Source: Nymphaea colorata
Taxonomy: Eukaryota; Streptophyta; Magnoliopsida; Nymphaeales; Nymphaeaceae
DNA length: 64,000 nt
NCBI RefSeq assembly: GCF_008831285.2
Contig: NC_045146.1
Span: forward strand, 22,089,703 to 22,153,702
Direction of reading: 5' to 3'
Part shown: positions 47,333 to 61,367 of the stretch, piece after piece
Layout: each line of letters starts with the position of its first letter
Numbering within the stretch: position 1 is the first letter of the stretch
Notes under the pieces: model-generated
The model's input: the letters and a program-made list of their open reading frames with translations, nothing else
Told to the model about the DNA's origin: nothing
Database searches by the model: none
Made by a program: the position numbers and the translations under genes

Positions 47333-50300
47333 TTCTCGGTGCTAGTAACTCCAACGTTGGTTGAGAGGAAGAGCAAGGTCTTTTGTTTCTCTGGAAGCCG
47401 AAGTGCAATTTCATGGTTGTTTTTCTGCTGGAATCGCGAAAACAAAGGCTGCAAAGAGCTGTATATTACAGGTCGAGTTTGTGGATTCGTGTAGCACCCT
47501 TTGTAAATGTTTGCGTGCTTGGTGTATGTAGAGTAGATCTGCAGATCTGCTGATATGTAAATGTTTCTGCAATGGAATTTGTTGCATCGCGTATTTCTTC
47601 TTCTTCTTGTTCAAGTTCTTCTTTTTCTTCATTCGTTTCCCTTGTACATAGTCAGATTGTGAGCGGGAAAAAGAAAAAATAGCATATTAATGCTCCCTGG
47701 AGATGAAACTTCTGAGCTCCTTCCACCCCCTAGCTTATTGAGTACAACCAGCTTCCTGCTTCTACCTGAAGTGGGCTTTTGTCCTTAGAAAGCATGAGGA
47801 AAACCAAATAATTATAAGCATTTTGGAAAAAAAAAAAAAGTGATCGAACTTTTATTCATATTTAATGAGACACGTTGCACCACTGAATCAGCCAATAAAC
47901 AATTGGAATCCGCAATGTAAACTGATTCACACAGCATTGGCTGTAACAAACTCAACTTTGTCTTATTTTGAATGTATATAGATTATCAGGTTCAAAGCAG
48001 TTCCAGATTGCAACTCGGACCAGGCTCTTTGGCACCTGACTGTTACCGAATGCAGCCAACCTGACCAGTCGATCCCGGCTCGACTTGAGATAAAATTGTG
48101 CTGTTCTGAGGTTGTTTGGCAGTAGGAACACCATGTGAATGATTTATGCAGATTCATGGAGCACGAGAACATGTGTTCCATGAATCTGCCCCAATCTTTA
48201 GGTCAGATTCGTGGAACATTGCTCGACTTGAGATAAAATTGTGCTGTTCCGAGGTTGTTTGGCAGTAGGAACGCCATGTGAATGATTTATGCAGATTCAT
48301 GGAGCACGAGAACATGTGTTCCATGAATCTGCCCCAATCTTTAGGTCAGATTCGTGCAACATTCACATAATGTTCCTAATGTTGAACGACTCCTAAACTA
48401 ACTCCTATTTCTACCATTACCAAGATTTTGGTTTTATGTTGAAAGAACTAAGCTAATCCTTATGGAGTTTCTAAAGTCAGAACATTCCAAAATCAGAAGG
48501 AAGCATTCAACTTCAGGCCTCCAAAGAAGTGACTTTTAAGAAATAGACCTTCGATGTGAGTCTTTAAATTAATGCCCTCTTAACTTAGATCTCTGGCTCT
48601 GCTGCTGGATGTAACATTGAGAGAACGACCCTTTGGTTTTTCTGCAATGGCGAAAGTAATGGCCTGCGTGTTGATCTGTGATGCACCGTGAACTTATACG
48701 TCAAGATAACACCACATCTAGTACAGTGGTACAGCATTCCTGCCAACCATGATTGGAAGTTTGCTGGAAGGAATGGTCTGTGTGGGTTCTACAAGCCTGT
48801 AACAGCTTGGCTCCATTACAATGTGTCGAAATCACACAATGCTTTTACCATCCCTGTAATTGCTAATTATTGCTTCATATTTCACGGAGTTCATTAATAA
48901 GATGAGGATCTACCTTGGAAAGATTAACCAACCAAGTTTGTATTCACTTGATCTGTGGAGTCTTTAATTGATTGCCGAATTGCTTATGGATGCCTCAGTT
49001 CTCAGCACACCAAAAATCCCCTCCATATTTCTCAGAATTCTTCGCTGTCCCTTTCAGCCAACCCTGAAGAAATTGACTAGGAATTTTTTGGCTTTTCCTT
49101 TCTTAGATCTTTTCAGTTTGTTGCATGCTTGAAAATGAGCTTTTTTTTCTTGAATTCTTTTTGTGGTGATCACTGTTTGGCAATTAGCACCAAGTATCTG
49201 TTTGAGCACCAAGTATCTGTTTGGATGTATCCGACCTCAAATTTTTCTTCATTTCAGATATTTTTCTTACTGGGAAGGACTCATCTAAAATAAATCAATA
49301 AAATAATCACAGAAGCAGATACGCCAAGTCGAACAATATCTTGTAAACATCCTGGTTTCCTTAAAACATTTGCAGAAACCACAAAAGAACATAATTGCCA
49401 AAAAAGGTTTTTTCAAGGTAAAGCATCCCGTAATTTGTTTTCCTCTGGTGCTACAGATTAAAACTTTAATTTTTATTAGATTTATCCCTTTCCCATGGCG
49501 CTATCAAATCATCCATGTCACCTCGAGTATGTGAAGAAAAACCAAGAATGCCAAGATCTACTGCAGTTCGAGAGAAACGACGAAGTAACTTGAAAAAAAG
49601 GCAGGAACTAGATTCCTATCCTTTGATCTACTAGACTGAACCCTGTATTTTAGAGTTCAGAGAAAGGCCTGGTCCTTCTTGTGCTTAAACTATGCAAGCA
49701 ATTACATGTGAATGCTTGAATTCACTTGTCAAAATGGTCTCTGTGTCACATATTGCAAGATGTAGCTTCGCCAAATCATATTATCTCGGCAAGGTTGCCA
49801 CCAAGATGAAGTTTTCGGTGAAGGCCTGCAAATATAAGTAAACACTGATGAGATTTCTTCTTCGCCTGCTACATAGATAGTTTCATAACACGTTCATTCA
49901 TAGCTAGATTTAATTGAGTTTCATGAGAGAAAGAAATAAAAAAAATTAACATAGTTCATGACCACTTTTCTCCGATCTAGTAGGTCTAAACATATCGAGA
50001 GTCAGATCAGATGCAAATATAGCACAAGAAAAAGTCGCATACTTCCATGTACAGCATCCTATTTATTTGCATCAATATATTTAGTCCAAGCCTCAACATT
50101 TCACAAACTCACTCCCTACAAGTGGATGAAAGATTTGCAATGCAACGAGTTTCAGCCGATCTTTTCTGGTTGAATGTATTCAGAAGGAGGCATATGCGGG
50201 TTAACGGATGAAATTTAAAGATCTAGATCCGTAATCTTCTTGATAAAATGGGAGCAAGTCATTTTTATAGTGAGTTGTTACGAGTACTTTGGGTCAAGTG

Positions 50301-53072
50301 TGATTGCTGGGATAACTCGTCCATAAATATCAGAAGAATCAATCATGGTCACAAAAATCTTGGATAGATAGCTTCAATAATATTAACAGTGCATGAAACG
50401 TACGGACTTTCAGGATTTTCTGTCCACCCCAAGGGGGTAGGAATTAGAAACTAGAACTTTTTCTTCCAGATTAACCAACTAGAAACAAAGATCCCAAGAA
50501 ATTTTAATTACTTGCCCCGGAGAAGGTTACAAGTTTTTACCTGCACCTCGCTAGGGGACAGAAGTAAAAAAGCTTTACATGGAAATATCATGAAAAATTT
50601 TCAATTTGGACCCTATAGGAATTTTAGAATTGTCCGTCACAAAAGTTTTTCAAAGATTTGCTTTATTGGTTCAAACAAGTTTTCAATTTTAGATTTTTTT
50701 CGCAGATTATATATATATAAGAAAATTGAATGGCGACTCTAACTTTTTAAAGTCACTCAGCCATCTAACCAGGGCCATCTGATCCATCAGCCATTCAAAT
50801 ATCCATCAGAAGCTTTAGGAATCTCATATACAATGGTTCTGAACTGTTCAATCCGCCTCTCTAAGAACAAAAAAAACCCTCTGCGAGGTGGAGTTGAACC
50901 TAAGGTTCTAATTAGGTCTACATAGGTCAACAATGCAGGGTAGCTGAGATTCATTTGCTTTGGCCTAGACTGATGGGCGTCTACCCAACCCTAGCCTACT
51001 TACAAGTTACCAGGAGAAGAAAGGTAGTTGAGAGGACCCTAACCTCCTTCCTTGCATAGATCAGGGAACCTTGTTGTCATGCAGCTTTCAGACTAGCCCA
51101 GGTCAGTTCAGATTACAAGGCACCAACATGCTTGAAAATTATTGAACTCGCTTAGGCTAAAACTGATTACAGGCAGGCCGGGCTGGGCCAGAAGGTGTTT
51201 TGGGTAGGCCTAACTGGGCTCAGTTTAAGCATATCATTGTTAATCAGGCTGGCCCATATGCAGGCTCTTTTTCTTCTTTGGGTCCACCCAGAACCCAAGT
51301 CAGCTACTCAGAAGCCCAATCACCTGCTCGTTTCAACTTTGGACAAATTGGTTCTGTCCTCGTTTGCTTCGGCGGCTAATACAGGCCCGTGTTCTACCAT
51401 GCGAGTAGAGGGGCAGTTTCGTAGTTTAAAAAAAACAAAAATTAGATATTTCAATATTTTGTTAAAAAGTAAATTCGCTTTTATTAATCACAAGATTTTA
51501 TCCAATTTCACTTTTATCCTTATAAACAAGGGCCTTCTGGTTTACCATCGAGGTTTTTTTTTTATTTATTTACTATTTTCAATCTCTAACACACTGTTTC
51601 GTGTCACATGCCTAACATAGAACCTGCTTTATATGCTGTACTGAAATGAAAGGATATTTCTAACAAATTAAGATAATCAAATTTAATCCTAACACTTACA
51701 TCAATGTTTTGTCTAATTATAGAATTAGCCTGATGTACAATTATCATATCCTTTCATAAGGAGGAGCAAAGGACCTTGACACCTCATTATGTAATTTATT
51801 GTGAAGGGTGTCAAGCTGAATAATTCTTTTACCCTGTCGTTTTTACTGCCTGAGCTTTTTCATGAATTGTTCTTACTCGTAGTCGACTTCACCCTCATTT
51901 TTTAGGAAAATCCTGTTTAGAGTTTTTTGTAATATTATATCGAGTATTAGATTTCAAACGTGATAAGGATTTAGCTTTCGATATAGGTGACTAGTAGCGG
52001 AGCTATTATGTGACTGGCGCAAGCCACTGACCACGCCAACCCTTGAAACCTTTATTGTAGCTGAGCTGGACCTACTCGTGGTGCCCACACTAGACCTCGG
52101 TCAGTGCTATGTAAGCACCGGAAAAAGAAACCAGTTAGTATCCAGTAGCCAAAATTTTTTGTACATGCATCTAATAGTAGTTATTCAGTAAGAATTTAAC
52201 ATGGTTCTAGTTCACCAAAAAATTATTGGAGTGCATGAACTGTTTGAAATCAAATTCTATAAAGAAATGTATTTATGTCATCAAAAAGTTGCTATGTACT
52301 CAATTGTGCCCTCCGTTGTAGCCAGTGCTGCTAATATAGGTCCTTATGAAGGCTGATAGTTTTGTGTTTTAGATTCTTTTTCATTTTTTTAAATTAATTT
52401 CAAATATTTAAAACTTAGACTGTCCTTTGTGGGAAAGGAATTTTACATGAAAAAAGGTGATGAGAAAACTATGTCAGATTCAAAGTCTCAGGCTTTGGTT
52501 TTTTCTAATTTTTTTGGGGCCCGATGGAATTCAATATCGGTGTTTATTTTTAAAGGACATGAGATTGTGTTTGTTTCACCATGGATTTTATATTCTCAAA
52601 TCTATGGATTGAAGATCAGACCAGCTTTTCATCCGATCTTAACGTTATTGTTTCAAATGAACGTTAATAATAAAGCATCCGATACTTTGGAAAAGAAAAG
52701 GTGACCTTTGAAGGATGTTCGTTACTTTTGTTACTCTGGAAAAGTTTCATGGAATTGAATGAAAGAAGGCGAACTTGTCTGTTCCGTTCCCCGATTCTTT
52801 ACTGGAATTTCCCGCATTATCTTGTAAGAAAAGTAAGGCTTCCTCGTACCCCAGATTTGGAGAAGAGAGGACCGTCATCGCGAGGCAAGAAGAAAGAAGA
52901 GGAACTATTGCTGGTGATCAGGTTATGGCGGTGAAAGGCGAAAGAGGGTTTGGGGCTTCCTGAGGGAAGAAGAAGAAGAAACGAACCGGTAGTGCTTCTT
53001 CTCCTTCTTCGGGTTGTTGTGCCTCGTGGTCGGCGTCTTATTGATAATTGGGTTTGAGGGTGGAATTGGTTA
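47333..53072. other. Spacer between the two F-box/PP2 genes
   Basis: About 5.7 kb without another recognised gene. It holds the tandem hairpin repeat at 48078-48363, a 20-bp doublet (AGCACCAAGTATCTGTTTG) at about 49186-49223, and a GC-richer repeat-like stretch at 51000-51410. A 141-codon frame at 51195-51620 has no recognisable similarity. The last ~150 bp are the GA/CT-rich leader of copy 2. Confidence 0.6.
48078..48363. repeat. 143-bp tandem duplication, each copy with a 13-bp-stem hairpin
   Basis: 48078-48220 and 48221-48363 differ at about three positions. Each carries GCAGATTCATGGA and, after a 16-base loop, its exact reverse complement TCCATGAATCTGC (48148-48160 and 48177-48189 in the first copy). 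Confidence 0.88.
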
Positions 53073-56000
53073 ATGGGTGCGAACCTGACGAGCCTGACGG
53101 ACGGCAACGGAGACTCACTGAAGCCGGGACTGAGGGACATCCCGGAGAGCTGCGTCGCCGCCGTGTTCATGTACCTTAGCCCTCCGGAGATCTGCAAGCT
53201 CGCCCGCCTCAATCGATCCTTCCGCAACGCCGCCTCCGCCGACTTCGTCTGGGAGTCGAAGCTTCCTGCCAACTACCGCTTCCTCCTGGCCAAGCTCTTC
53301 CCCGACCCCCTCGACTCTCTCAGCAAGAAGGAGATCTTCGCCGTCCTCAGCCGCCCCCACCCTTTTGACGCCGGCAGCAAGGTCCACTTCATACCCTTTC
53401 TCTTTTTACGTCGCCCGTCCTTGAACTTACATGAGATTATGGTGATTTTAGTGATAGATTTTGAGTTTCAAGTCTGAATTTTTGTGTGTTATTTATTAAA
53501 TTAGTCTTAGTTATGCTGCTGAATTCTCCGCCGAACTTATGCTTTTGGATTCTGAATTAGTCGGATCGTGAAAATCAGTTCAATAGAAACATACTATTGA
53601 TTATTCTCGTTCAGAATTGACAGGCGCTGAATGTTCTTTACTTCTTTTGGTTCCTATCATTGACAGGCGGCATTGTTCTTTACTCCTGTGTAGCACCTGT
53701 AGGATAGAAAAACCGGATGACTGGGCTGCAATCTTTGATGATCGAGGCTTCATGTTCCACATATGCAAATGCGTCTTTGGTTGAATGGTTCTTTAGGATT
53801 TGTGTGTGGAAGGATATCCATGCAGAACAAGTTTGAACATTTCCTCTCTTTTTTTTCTTTTTTTCTTTTTTTTTTTAACACCAACTATATCTCACACATT
53901 AAGGTGCTTTTAAGTATTCCCGAGCAAACACCTACGGATTCATAAACCAGAGTACTGCACTAATCTGCAGTTTTCTAGCAAAAGAGCCTTATGGATTTGA
54001 AGATGAACATGAAAAAGCAGAGCACTGACAAGCTGAAGTTGCTCCGGTATTTACTGGAAGAATAATTGATCATTCTAGGCTGATCATATTGGACTTGTAG
54101 GTCAGATCTCCACTAGGCTCTTCAAGGTTCTAATTAAAAAATTTAGTTGTTCTTGGGACATCTCCAAAATGTCCCTCTCTTCATAATGCTGCTTTTGAGA
54201 ATTAAGATCACCCAGCTTTTTCCGCCTATTTGCCATGATTGTCGTTCTTAATATGACAATGGAGATGGTTACAGATCTGCTTCTCAAGGTACTTGGTATT
54301 TCACCTCCTTGCTGCATCAGCCCAAGGAAGTTCTCGTATTATTCAGCAGCATAACCAATTGTTCTCGTCTATCTTTTGTTGGCAGTTATTCTAGTTCCTG
54401 CTCAATGTTTCAATCAGTGTAGTAGTCAGAAGCACTTGAAGAATATTCCAAAGCTATCAAACTGTGTTCAAGATAATGTTCCTCACAAACTCATTTCGAA
54501 TGATCTGTGGTTTTCATCTTATGGAATAAGCTGGTTGATGTTCCCAATTCTTTTCTTCTACATGAAACTAATAGCACACCATGCCTGTGCAACTTAAATT
54601 GTGTATGCTGCTTAGTGCTTAGTGAGGTTGGTTTCTGAATTGGCTATTTATGTATGGTCACAAATCAGTCGTCAATTGTGAACCTTTATTTGGCTGATCA
54701 TCGTGCTGGCCACTGCTGACGTTCCATGGCTTCTCTGGGTTAATCATTAGTTTAGTTTCTCTTATGTTATTGAGCTCAAGTGCATCATTGATGTTATCAC
54801 AAGAATCTAACTTCACATTGGCCTATGATATGTGTGTGCTTCACTTTGGCGGCTTGACCAAATGGATGATTACAATTAGCATGTAGGTTAATGTTGTTGC
54901 AACTTGCAAACCGAGATGCTAACCTTTTGTTGATCTTTTACTAACTCCAAAATTAATAACCTGACCTTCAGGAAGTATGGTTGGAGAAGACCACAGGTGC
55001 TGTCTGCTTGGCAGTTTCTTCTAAAGCTATGTCAATAACAGGAATTGATGACCGCAGATATTGGAATTTTATACTCACTGATGAATCCAGGTAGTAACCC
55101 ATTGTTACCAAAACGTTGTTATTGAATTGCAAGAATGCACAGTGGAACCGTTTCTTTCAAACGGAAAAGGAAATGAATCACACTCACACAAAATATGCCT
55201 TTTTTACTAATAGCTGTTTCCTTTCACTGTGAATCTCTGATGCCTGAACACAGACTTAAGATCATGGAAATTTTATGTCATTGATGACTAACATAAAAGA
55301 AAAAGAGGTCTGAACTTGTGAACTTTGAGATTACATTCCATTCCAGTTTAAATTATTCTACATGGTTTGTGTTTAACAAGTGAGGAAAATGTTTCTCCGA
55401 AAGCCTTCAGGGTGGACAGCCTAACATTCTGAAGCATAAGCTAGTAGTTTTTTCTTCATGTGTTATACCGATAATTGTTTGTCACCAAACTTTGATGGAA
55501 AAACAGCCTTCTGGTAAAGGTAGTTCCATACTAAGCAGTAAGCATAATTACCAATCAACTTTGTATAAAAGTGTCCAGTTTGATATGTTCAGAAATCCAT
55601 CAGGTATAAGTTCGTTTCTTCTCTGTGGGAAGTGATTCTTCTAGGATTTCAGTTTTCTGTGCTTGTGCACAAGAGGTGACAGTGTCCTATTTGCTCAAAT
55701 AGTTTGTATTTTACTGGATACAACTTTATTGTTTGGGCATGCTTCCTAACATTTACACCAATATTGATACTCAGAATACTGCACATCAGCCAGTTAATGT
55801 GATTTTGAGGCCCAAGTATTAGGATATAGCTGAGCAGTTATAGAATATGAAAAAAATTGTGGTCAAGTGCGAGACTCCGATCTAAACGAAAAGCTTATTT
55901 GTGCACGTATGATTTTCCATGCATTTAATGCCAGTTTGGTGCTTGAAGAAATTGCAGATCATTCACTTCATGTCATTATGAGGTACAGTAGTTACTAGGA

Positions 56001-57434
56001 AAGGCGTCACAGAATGTGTAAATGTGTTCAAAGTGGAATCCAAACTAAACTGGAAGTTGTGCTCACACTATGATATGCTACCCTCAGTTAACACCTGTTC
56101 AGAACGAGTTTGAACTCCACAGAGGTCTTGGATGCATACATTTGTTATGCTATTCACAATTACGTGATTTATCAACCATGTCTTCAAGCTGAATGAAAAG
56201 TACAATCTAAAGTCTAAACTTGTCCAAGCCTAGTTGTAGTTTGAAGTTTTGAACTCTAGCACAAGCTTTCATGCAGTAACAGCTGCACGCTAGATGCAAT
56301 TTGATTTGTTGTCTAGAGCCCTAATGTCAAAGCTGCCAACCTTACCCCCAAAATTTGTTTCACAACATTGTTCACAATTTGCAATGCTATATTGGTCACA
56401 ATCAATTTAATTCAAATATTCAGCCTGTCAGAAGTGTGGCTTCTTATGCCAATAGGAAATTATACTCTTCCAATAAACAATATGGACAAATGCAGCCTAC
56501 TGTATTCACTATGTGTCTGTGACTCTGTAGGCAAGTGTGTGTTTTGCTTTTGAAAGAATAATGGGAGATCTAAATGGCACGTGCACTTCCCTTTTTGATC
56601 TTGATCATTCTTAGGTGGTAAAGTTGAACTAGTGACAAGGATTTCTCCAATTTAGCTAAACGATACTTGGTGATTATGAATGTTACTAAGGCCAAGGCAT
56701 ACCACCATTAGAATATGCCATGTTCCAAACAACCACGTCATCTAACGATATGTCATAAATGCTTCTGCTGCGCACTTGCGGCTGTAAACTCTCTGTCTCT
56801 GTCTCTGTCTCTGTCTCTGTCTCTGTCTCTCTCTTGCCCTTTGGGTGCTGCATATCTAGGTGCAATAATCATCATAACAGTTATGTTGGTGGTGCATGTG
56901 TCTTGTGTTGCCAAGTGTGTTAGATGATCAAGCAATATTTCCAACTGTATGTTATATGGAATGCTTGCTTTCAGGTTCCATGCAATTGCATATTTGCAGC
57001 AGATTTGGTGGTTTGAAGTAGATGGCGAGTTTGAGTTCCAATTCCCAGCTGGAACATACAGCCTTTTCTTCAGGCTTCAGTTAGGAAAGCCCACAAAGAG
57101 ACTGGGCCGGCGAGTCTGTAACTTTGATCATGTCCATGGATGGGATCTAAAACCTGTGCGCTTCCAGGTGTCCACATCTGATAGCCAACATGCATCATGC
57201 CAGTGCTTTTTAGAAGATCCTGAAAAGAATGGGAATGAGGGGATCACAAAGCACATACGAGGTAGCTGGATGAATTATCATGTGGGTGACTTTGTGGTCA
57301 GTTCTTCCAACATTCCCACCAAGATTAAATTTTCAATGACCCAGATTGATTGTACTCACTCTAAAGGTGGTCTCTGCGTGGATTGTGTGTTGATATATCC
57401 AAGTAATTTTACTGAGAAGGGAAAATATTTCTAG
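53073..57434 (+). CDS. F-box protein PP2-A type (copy 2)
   Basis: Tandem paralogue of the gene at 45343-47332, in the same orientation. Exons 53073-53381, 54972-55090 and 56975-57434 have exactly the same lengths (309, 119, 460 bp) and phases as copy 1, giving again 295 aa; introns are longer (1590 and 1884 bp). The F-box begins [20 protein letters not shown]; the PP2 domain contains [45 protein letters not shown] and [16 protein letters not shown]. The N-terminus [11 protein letters not shown] again could be myristoylated and resembles Arabidopsis PP2-A15. The first exon is notably GC-richer than that of copy 1. Expected role: SCF substrate receptor. No lesion seen. Confidence 0.94.
56789..56835 (+). 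repeat. (CTCTGT)n hexanucleotide repeat in intron 2 of F-box copy 2
   Basis: About seven tandem CTCTGT units run into CTCTCTCTTG, about 140 bp upstream of the exon-3 acceptor. The minus strand reads as an Asp-Arg repeat frame, which is a translation artefact. Confidence 0.9.
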
Positions 57435-59577
57435 GGTGGAGTTATATGGTATTCTTCTTGTGATAGGAATCATGGCCTAGTGTTCTGCTCCATTTTTTGA
57501 GTAATTGTTCGGTGATTCAATTATCTAATGGAAAGTTCTTTTTGGGATGTCTGTAATGTGTAAAATCCGTTTCATTCACATAGCATGTCTATGTGAGTTT
57601 TGTATGCCAGTGTGATAAACCTTAAAATGCGTATACTTGCTGTGTACTGAAGCGATATACCTTGGTTATATTTTATGAGCCAAAAGTTTTTGTTTGATTA
57701 AATTGCCCGGACTGGATTGGATCATATCTTTGTTGCCCAACCAGAGTTGGACTCTGAACATACCCACCAGAAGAAGGATATTGAGGGAGGGGGAATTTTT
57801 TCCCTTTCTTTTCCTCACAGCCTTGGGCATGAGACTCTTTTTTTTTTGTCGGTTCTCCTCAAGTCTGACTGTATTATTGGGTCTGTGTGGCATACGATGC
57901 AAATACTTACCGGTCGCTTGCCTGTTGAAATAGTATGAGAATAATGTTTCGAGTTATTAGCAACAATAGGGTCAACCACGTGAGCTGTGTTTGATTGGTA
58001 GATAAGAAATTAATGCCCAGATGTATGCCAAAGGTCTAGCGTTTGATTGGTAGATAAGCTTTGACTACCCAAGCGTGTCTCTTGGCATACCTGTGTCTGC
58101 AATAACTTTATTTTTGGATTCATCACACTGGAAAACTGCACTTACGTCAAGAGACCGGTCCAGAGGGGAAGCCTGTGGTTGGTACGCCACTCTCAGGGCT
58201 TGTACATGCTTCTATTTGTACAGCAATGACGCCTAAAGTAACCCTCTCCAACTTTAGCTTGCCAATAAAAGAAAAGGGTTGGTTTTTTAATACGTGCATC
58301 TGAATCAGACCGCACCATTCTCAATAGTTAGGACACCAAGCATCTAAAGCGCATGTGCATGCTTAAAAGGTTAACATAACAGAGGAATGTCCATGATTGT
58401 CGCATCTGCATCTAGAGAGAGTGAGGGAGGAGGGAGAGAGAGATTATATTTCTGTGTTTGTTATTCTTGGTAGTCGGTAATGTTGGACGCATGCCAATCG
58501 GACCGGGCACCCTTTTTTTGGACTCTTAGCCTTTCCAACTTAAAAGTCTAATTCAAATCTGTAGTCATGTGAACAGAGTGTAAACAAAATATCTTTATGC
58601 TTCTCTGTCTACTTGATGCCACCAGTTGGGACATTCTACTGTGTCGCAAGTGAAATATCCTAATGGCACGTCACCCTCTATAATTTCACCAAATTTACTA
58701 CAAACTCAGAACTCACTTTCATTTTCGAGAAATTAGAGTTTTATACTTCTACAAAGCAAAGCAGGTCATATGTTCGGCCGAACATGTGTTTGGGGTCCCT
58801 CGAGTTGCCCTGGTTGAGTGGGGTGAACATGTTCGGTCCCCAAGAGACGACCTGGTCCCCTACTTTTTTTGTCCCATTGCCGTTCTTAAACATTCCAAAA
58901 GCAAAAGCCAGGGTAATGAATGACAAAGGAGTTTGCTGTTTTATGATTTTTTTTCATTTTTTTTTCCTTATTGTCGGTGCCCATTTATTCGGACAGACTA
59001 AAAAACATTCTTAACAATGTATTTAATGCTTAGCTTGGTTAACTAATGTAAGGATAAATGTTTAAAGATGTTTTTTTATAAATAAAAAAAATGTTAAGAG
59101 ACTGGTGTGGGCAGTTTGCCCCCCACACCAATAGTGACCATGTGGCTCTACCATGTGTTCGGCCAGGATCACCCATCAGATGTCTTTTCTGGGCCACTCG
59201 AGCTATGAAAGGCTACTCGAGGCCGTCGGCTATGGAAATGTTGGCTTTTGGAAAGCAATCTGGCTAACTGAGGAATGACGTGATTTTCTAGAGGAAGGGA
59301 AATCGATTTAAGGTCCATGGAACTGGATATTCTATTCGATGTTGCTGTTTTCATCCGCCGCCGACAAAACGATGCCTCTTGCCAACGCCAAAGTTGATGG
59401 GCTGCTCTGCTGGTGATTTTTGTCTACTGCAGCACTTTTTTATGTTTCGATGGGCTGCTGATGATTTTTTATGCTTTACTTTGTTCTTCTCCTTAATGCT
59501 TTGCCACTGGTACGTGGTGGTTATGGTTTGTTCCTTTTTCCCGTTGAACCTTGCAATTGCAATGTTGACTGTCAAAT

Positions 59578-59621
<44 letters not shown>

Positions 59622-59865
59622 AATTGGTAGTCATGTGCTTTTTTTGAAATTGATAGTCTGTTTTTTTTTATATATTTAAACACAAATTGTTATATTTTTA
59701 TTTGAAAATCCATAAAACACATGGATATCGTTTTAAATAGGTAGAAAACATTTTATGTTACTTAAAATGTACCTTCAGTATTACCGTCACATGTGATGGA
59801 CATTTGCACCTTTAAACAATTAGGTTAAGAATAAAAAATAGATCGTTTAAACGTAGGTGTTTTTT

Positions 59866-60500
59866 TGCAATCTAATTTTACCAATATGATTTTAGAATAA
59901 GAGTAATACAAAATATACATTAAGTTGATCATTTTTTAAACTTTAATAGTTTTTTATAATAAGCAAAAACGGATGGCTCTCATAGCATCAACATTTGAAT
60001 AATAGAAAATCCACATTTTTATAAAAACAGCTTGAACCAAAGCATGTTTTATATTAAAATAGTTTTTATAAATATATTAAAAAGTTTAAATTTTATTTAA
60101 AATATCTTTTTTAGAAAAAGAATCTGATTTTGTGTCTGACCTGACAGTCAGATTGCTACTAATTTCTCTCTCAACAAAAATGGACATATAGGTTAGAAAT
60201 AAAACCAGACCCTTTTGATTTTTAAAATATTTTTCGTTTGCAATCTAACCTAATTGATATAATGATGCAAAACATATACTAAGTTGGACTTTAATGGTAT
60301 TTTTATAATAAGAAAAATTGAACGGCCCCAGTGGCATGATAATAAAAAAATCAACATTTTTTATTAGAACAACTTGAATCAAAGCTTGTTTTATATCAAA
60401 ATAGTCTTTATAAACATATTAAGATATTTATATTTTATTTAAAATAATTTTTTAACAAAAAAACAATGGTCTGGTTTTTTATCCCTGACCTAAGTGTCTG
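59866..60500. repeat. Two copies of an AT-rich dispersed repeat
   Basis: About 59866-60150 and about 60232-60500 share blocks in the same order: GCAATCTAA, TAAGTTG, TTTATAATAAG, CATCAACATTT-like, then 'CTTGAACCAAAGCATGTTTT' versus 'CTTGAATCAAAGCTTGTTTT', AAAATAGT and TTTATTTAAAATA. A more diverged third copy occurs at about 29290-29560. No coding capacity or termini were identified. Confidence 0.6.
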
Positions 60501-61315
60501 GTTTATATAAATATAAGACCAGCTTTTCAATTATTTTTTTTTACTTTCTCGCAACTTTTTTTTCCTTGCCTTCTTTTTCTTTCTTTCCTTTTATAGTTAT
60601 CTTCAAGGATTGGCAAATTCTAGGGAATAAAATATTTACTAATTTCTTGTACATATAGGAAATAGATTCAACGAGTTCCACTTTCAGACTCCTTTTTCCT
60701 CTCTCATTTTTACCTTTTTACTTATCCTCCTAATTTTTATTTCCATCCTAAGAAAACCCATTCATATTTTTATGACTAGCCTTTATATACATATACAGAA
60801 ATCTGATTCTAATTGTTCATCGTGTAACATCCACTTTTTATTTCTCTCACTCCTTATCATGTACGTTTTAATGGAGCAAGAGCAGCCATGACATGCAGCC
60901 AGACGTCAAGTCCTGAGGTCTGGGGAAAGCAAAGTTTACTTTTCTAAAAGCAATGGAGATAGAGACCAGTTTGCTAGGTTTAATTATTAAAATAAATAAG
61001 GTATAAGTCAAGCCGTTAGGCTGTGAAGACATTAAAGTTTAATTTTTCCTACAAAAACAGGTAGCTACTAGACCCTTTTATACCAGAAATATATAAACAA
61101 AGCTATTTTCTCAAGAGTCTTAAATACCCTTTCAGGAAGAAGATAAGAGAGAATGAAAGAAACAAATGAGTTTTTTTAAACGACCTCTTGTGTCGTTTGA
61201 GGAGCATTTCAGATTCTTAAAAAAATAGTTTGCTTTTTATGTTTGTAATTGAATTTCTATCATTTGATCTCCTTCATCAAAGTCTAAGTATATGAACTTC
61301 TAATAGCTACTTATT

Positions 61316-61321
<6 letters not shown>

Positions 61322-61361
<40 letters not shown>
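61322..61361. repeat. (AT)n microsatellite, about 20 units
   Basis: Uninterrupted AT/TA run; the longest AT dinucleotide tract in the window. Confidence 0.95.

Positions 61362-61367
<6 letters not shown>

Noticed and set aside
51195..51620. 141-codon frame between the F-box genes
   Set aside because: Ends in a low-complexity, Phe/Ile/Leu-rich tail from AT-rich DNA and shows no recognisable domain; probably repeat-derived noise.
56753..56944. Asp-Arg repeat frame
   Set aside because: Reverse translation of the (CTCTGT)n repeat in an intron of F-box copy 2.
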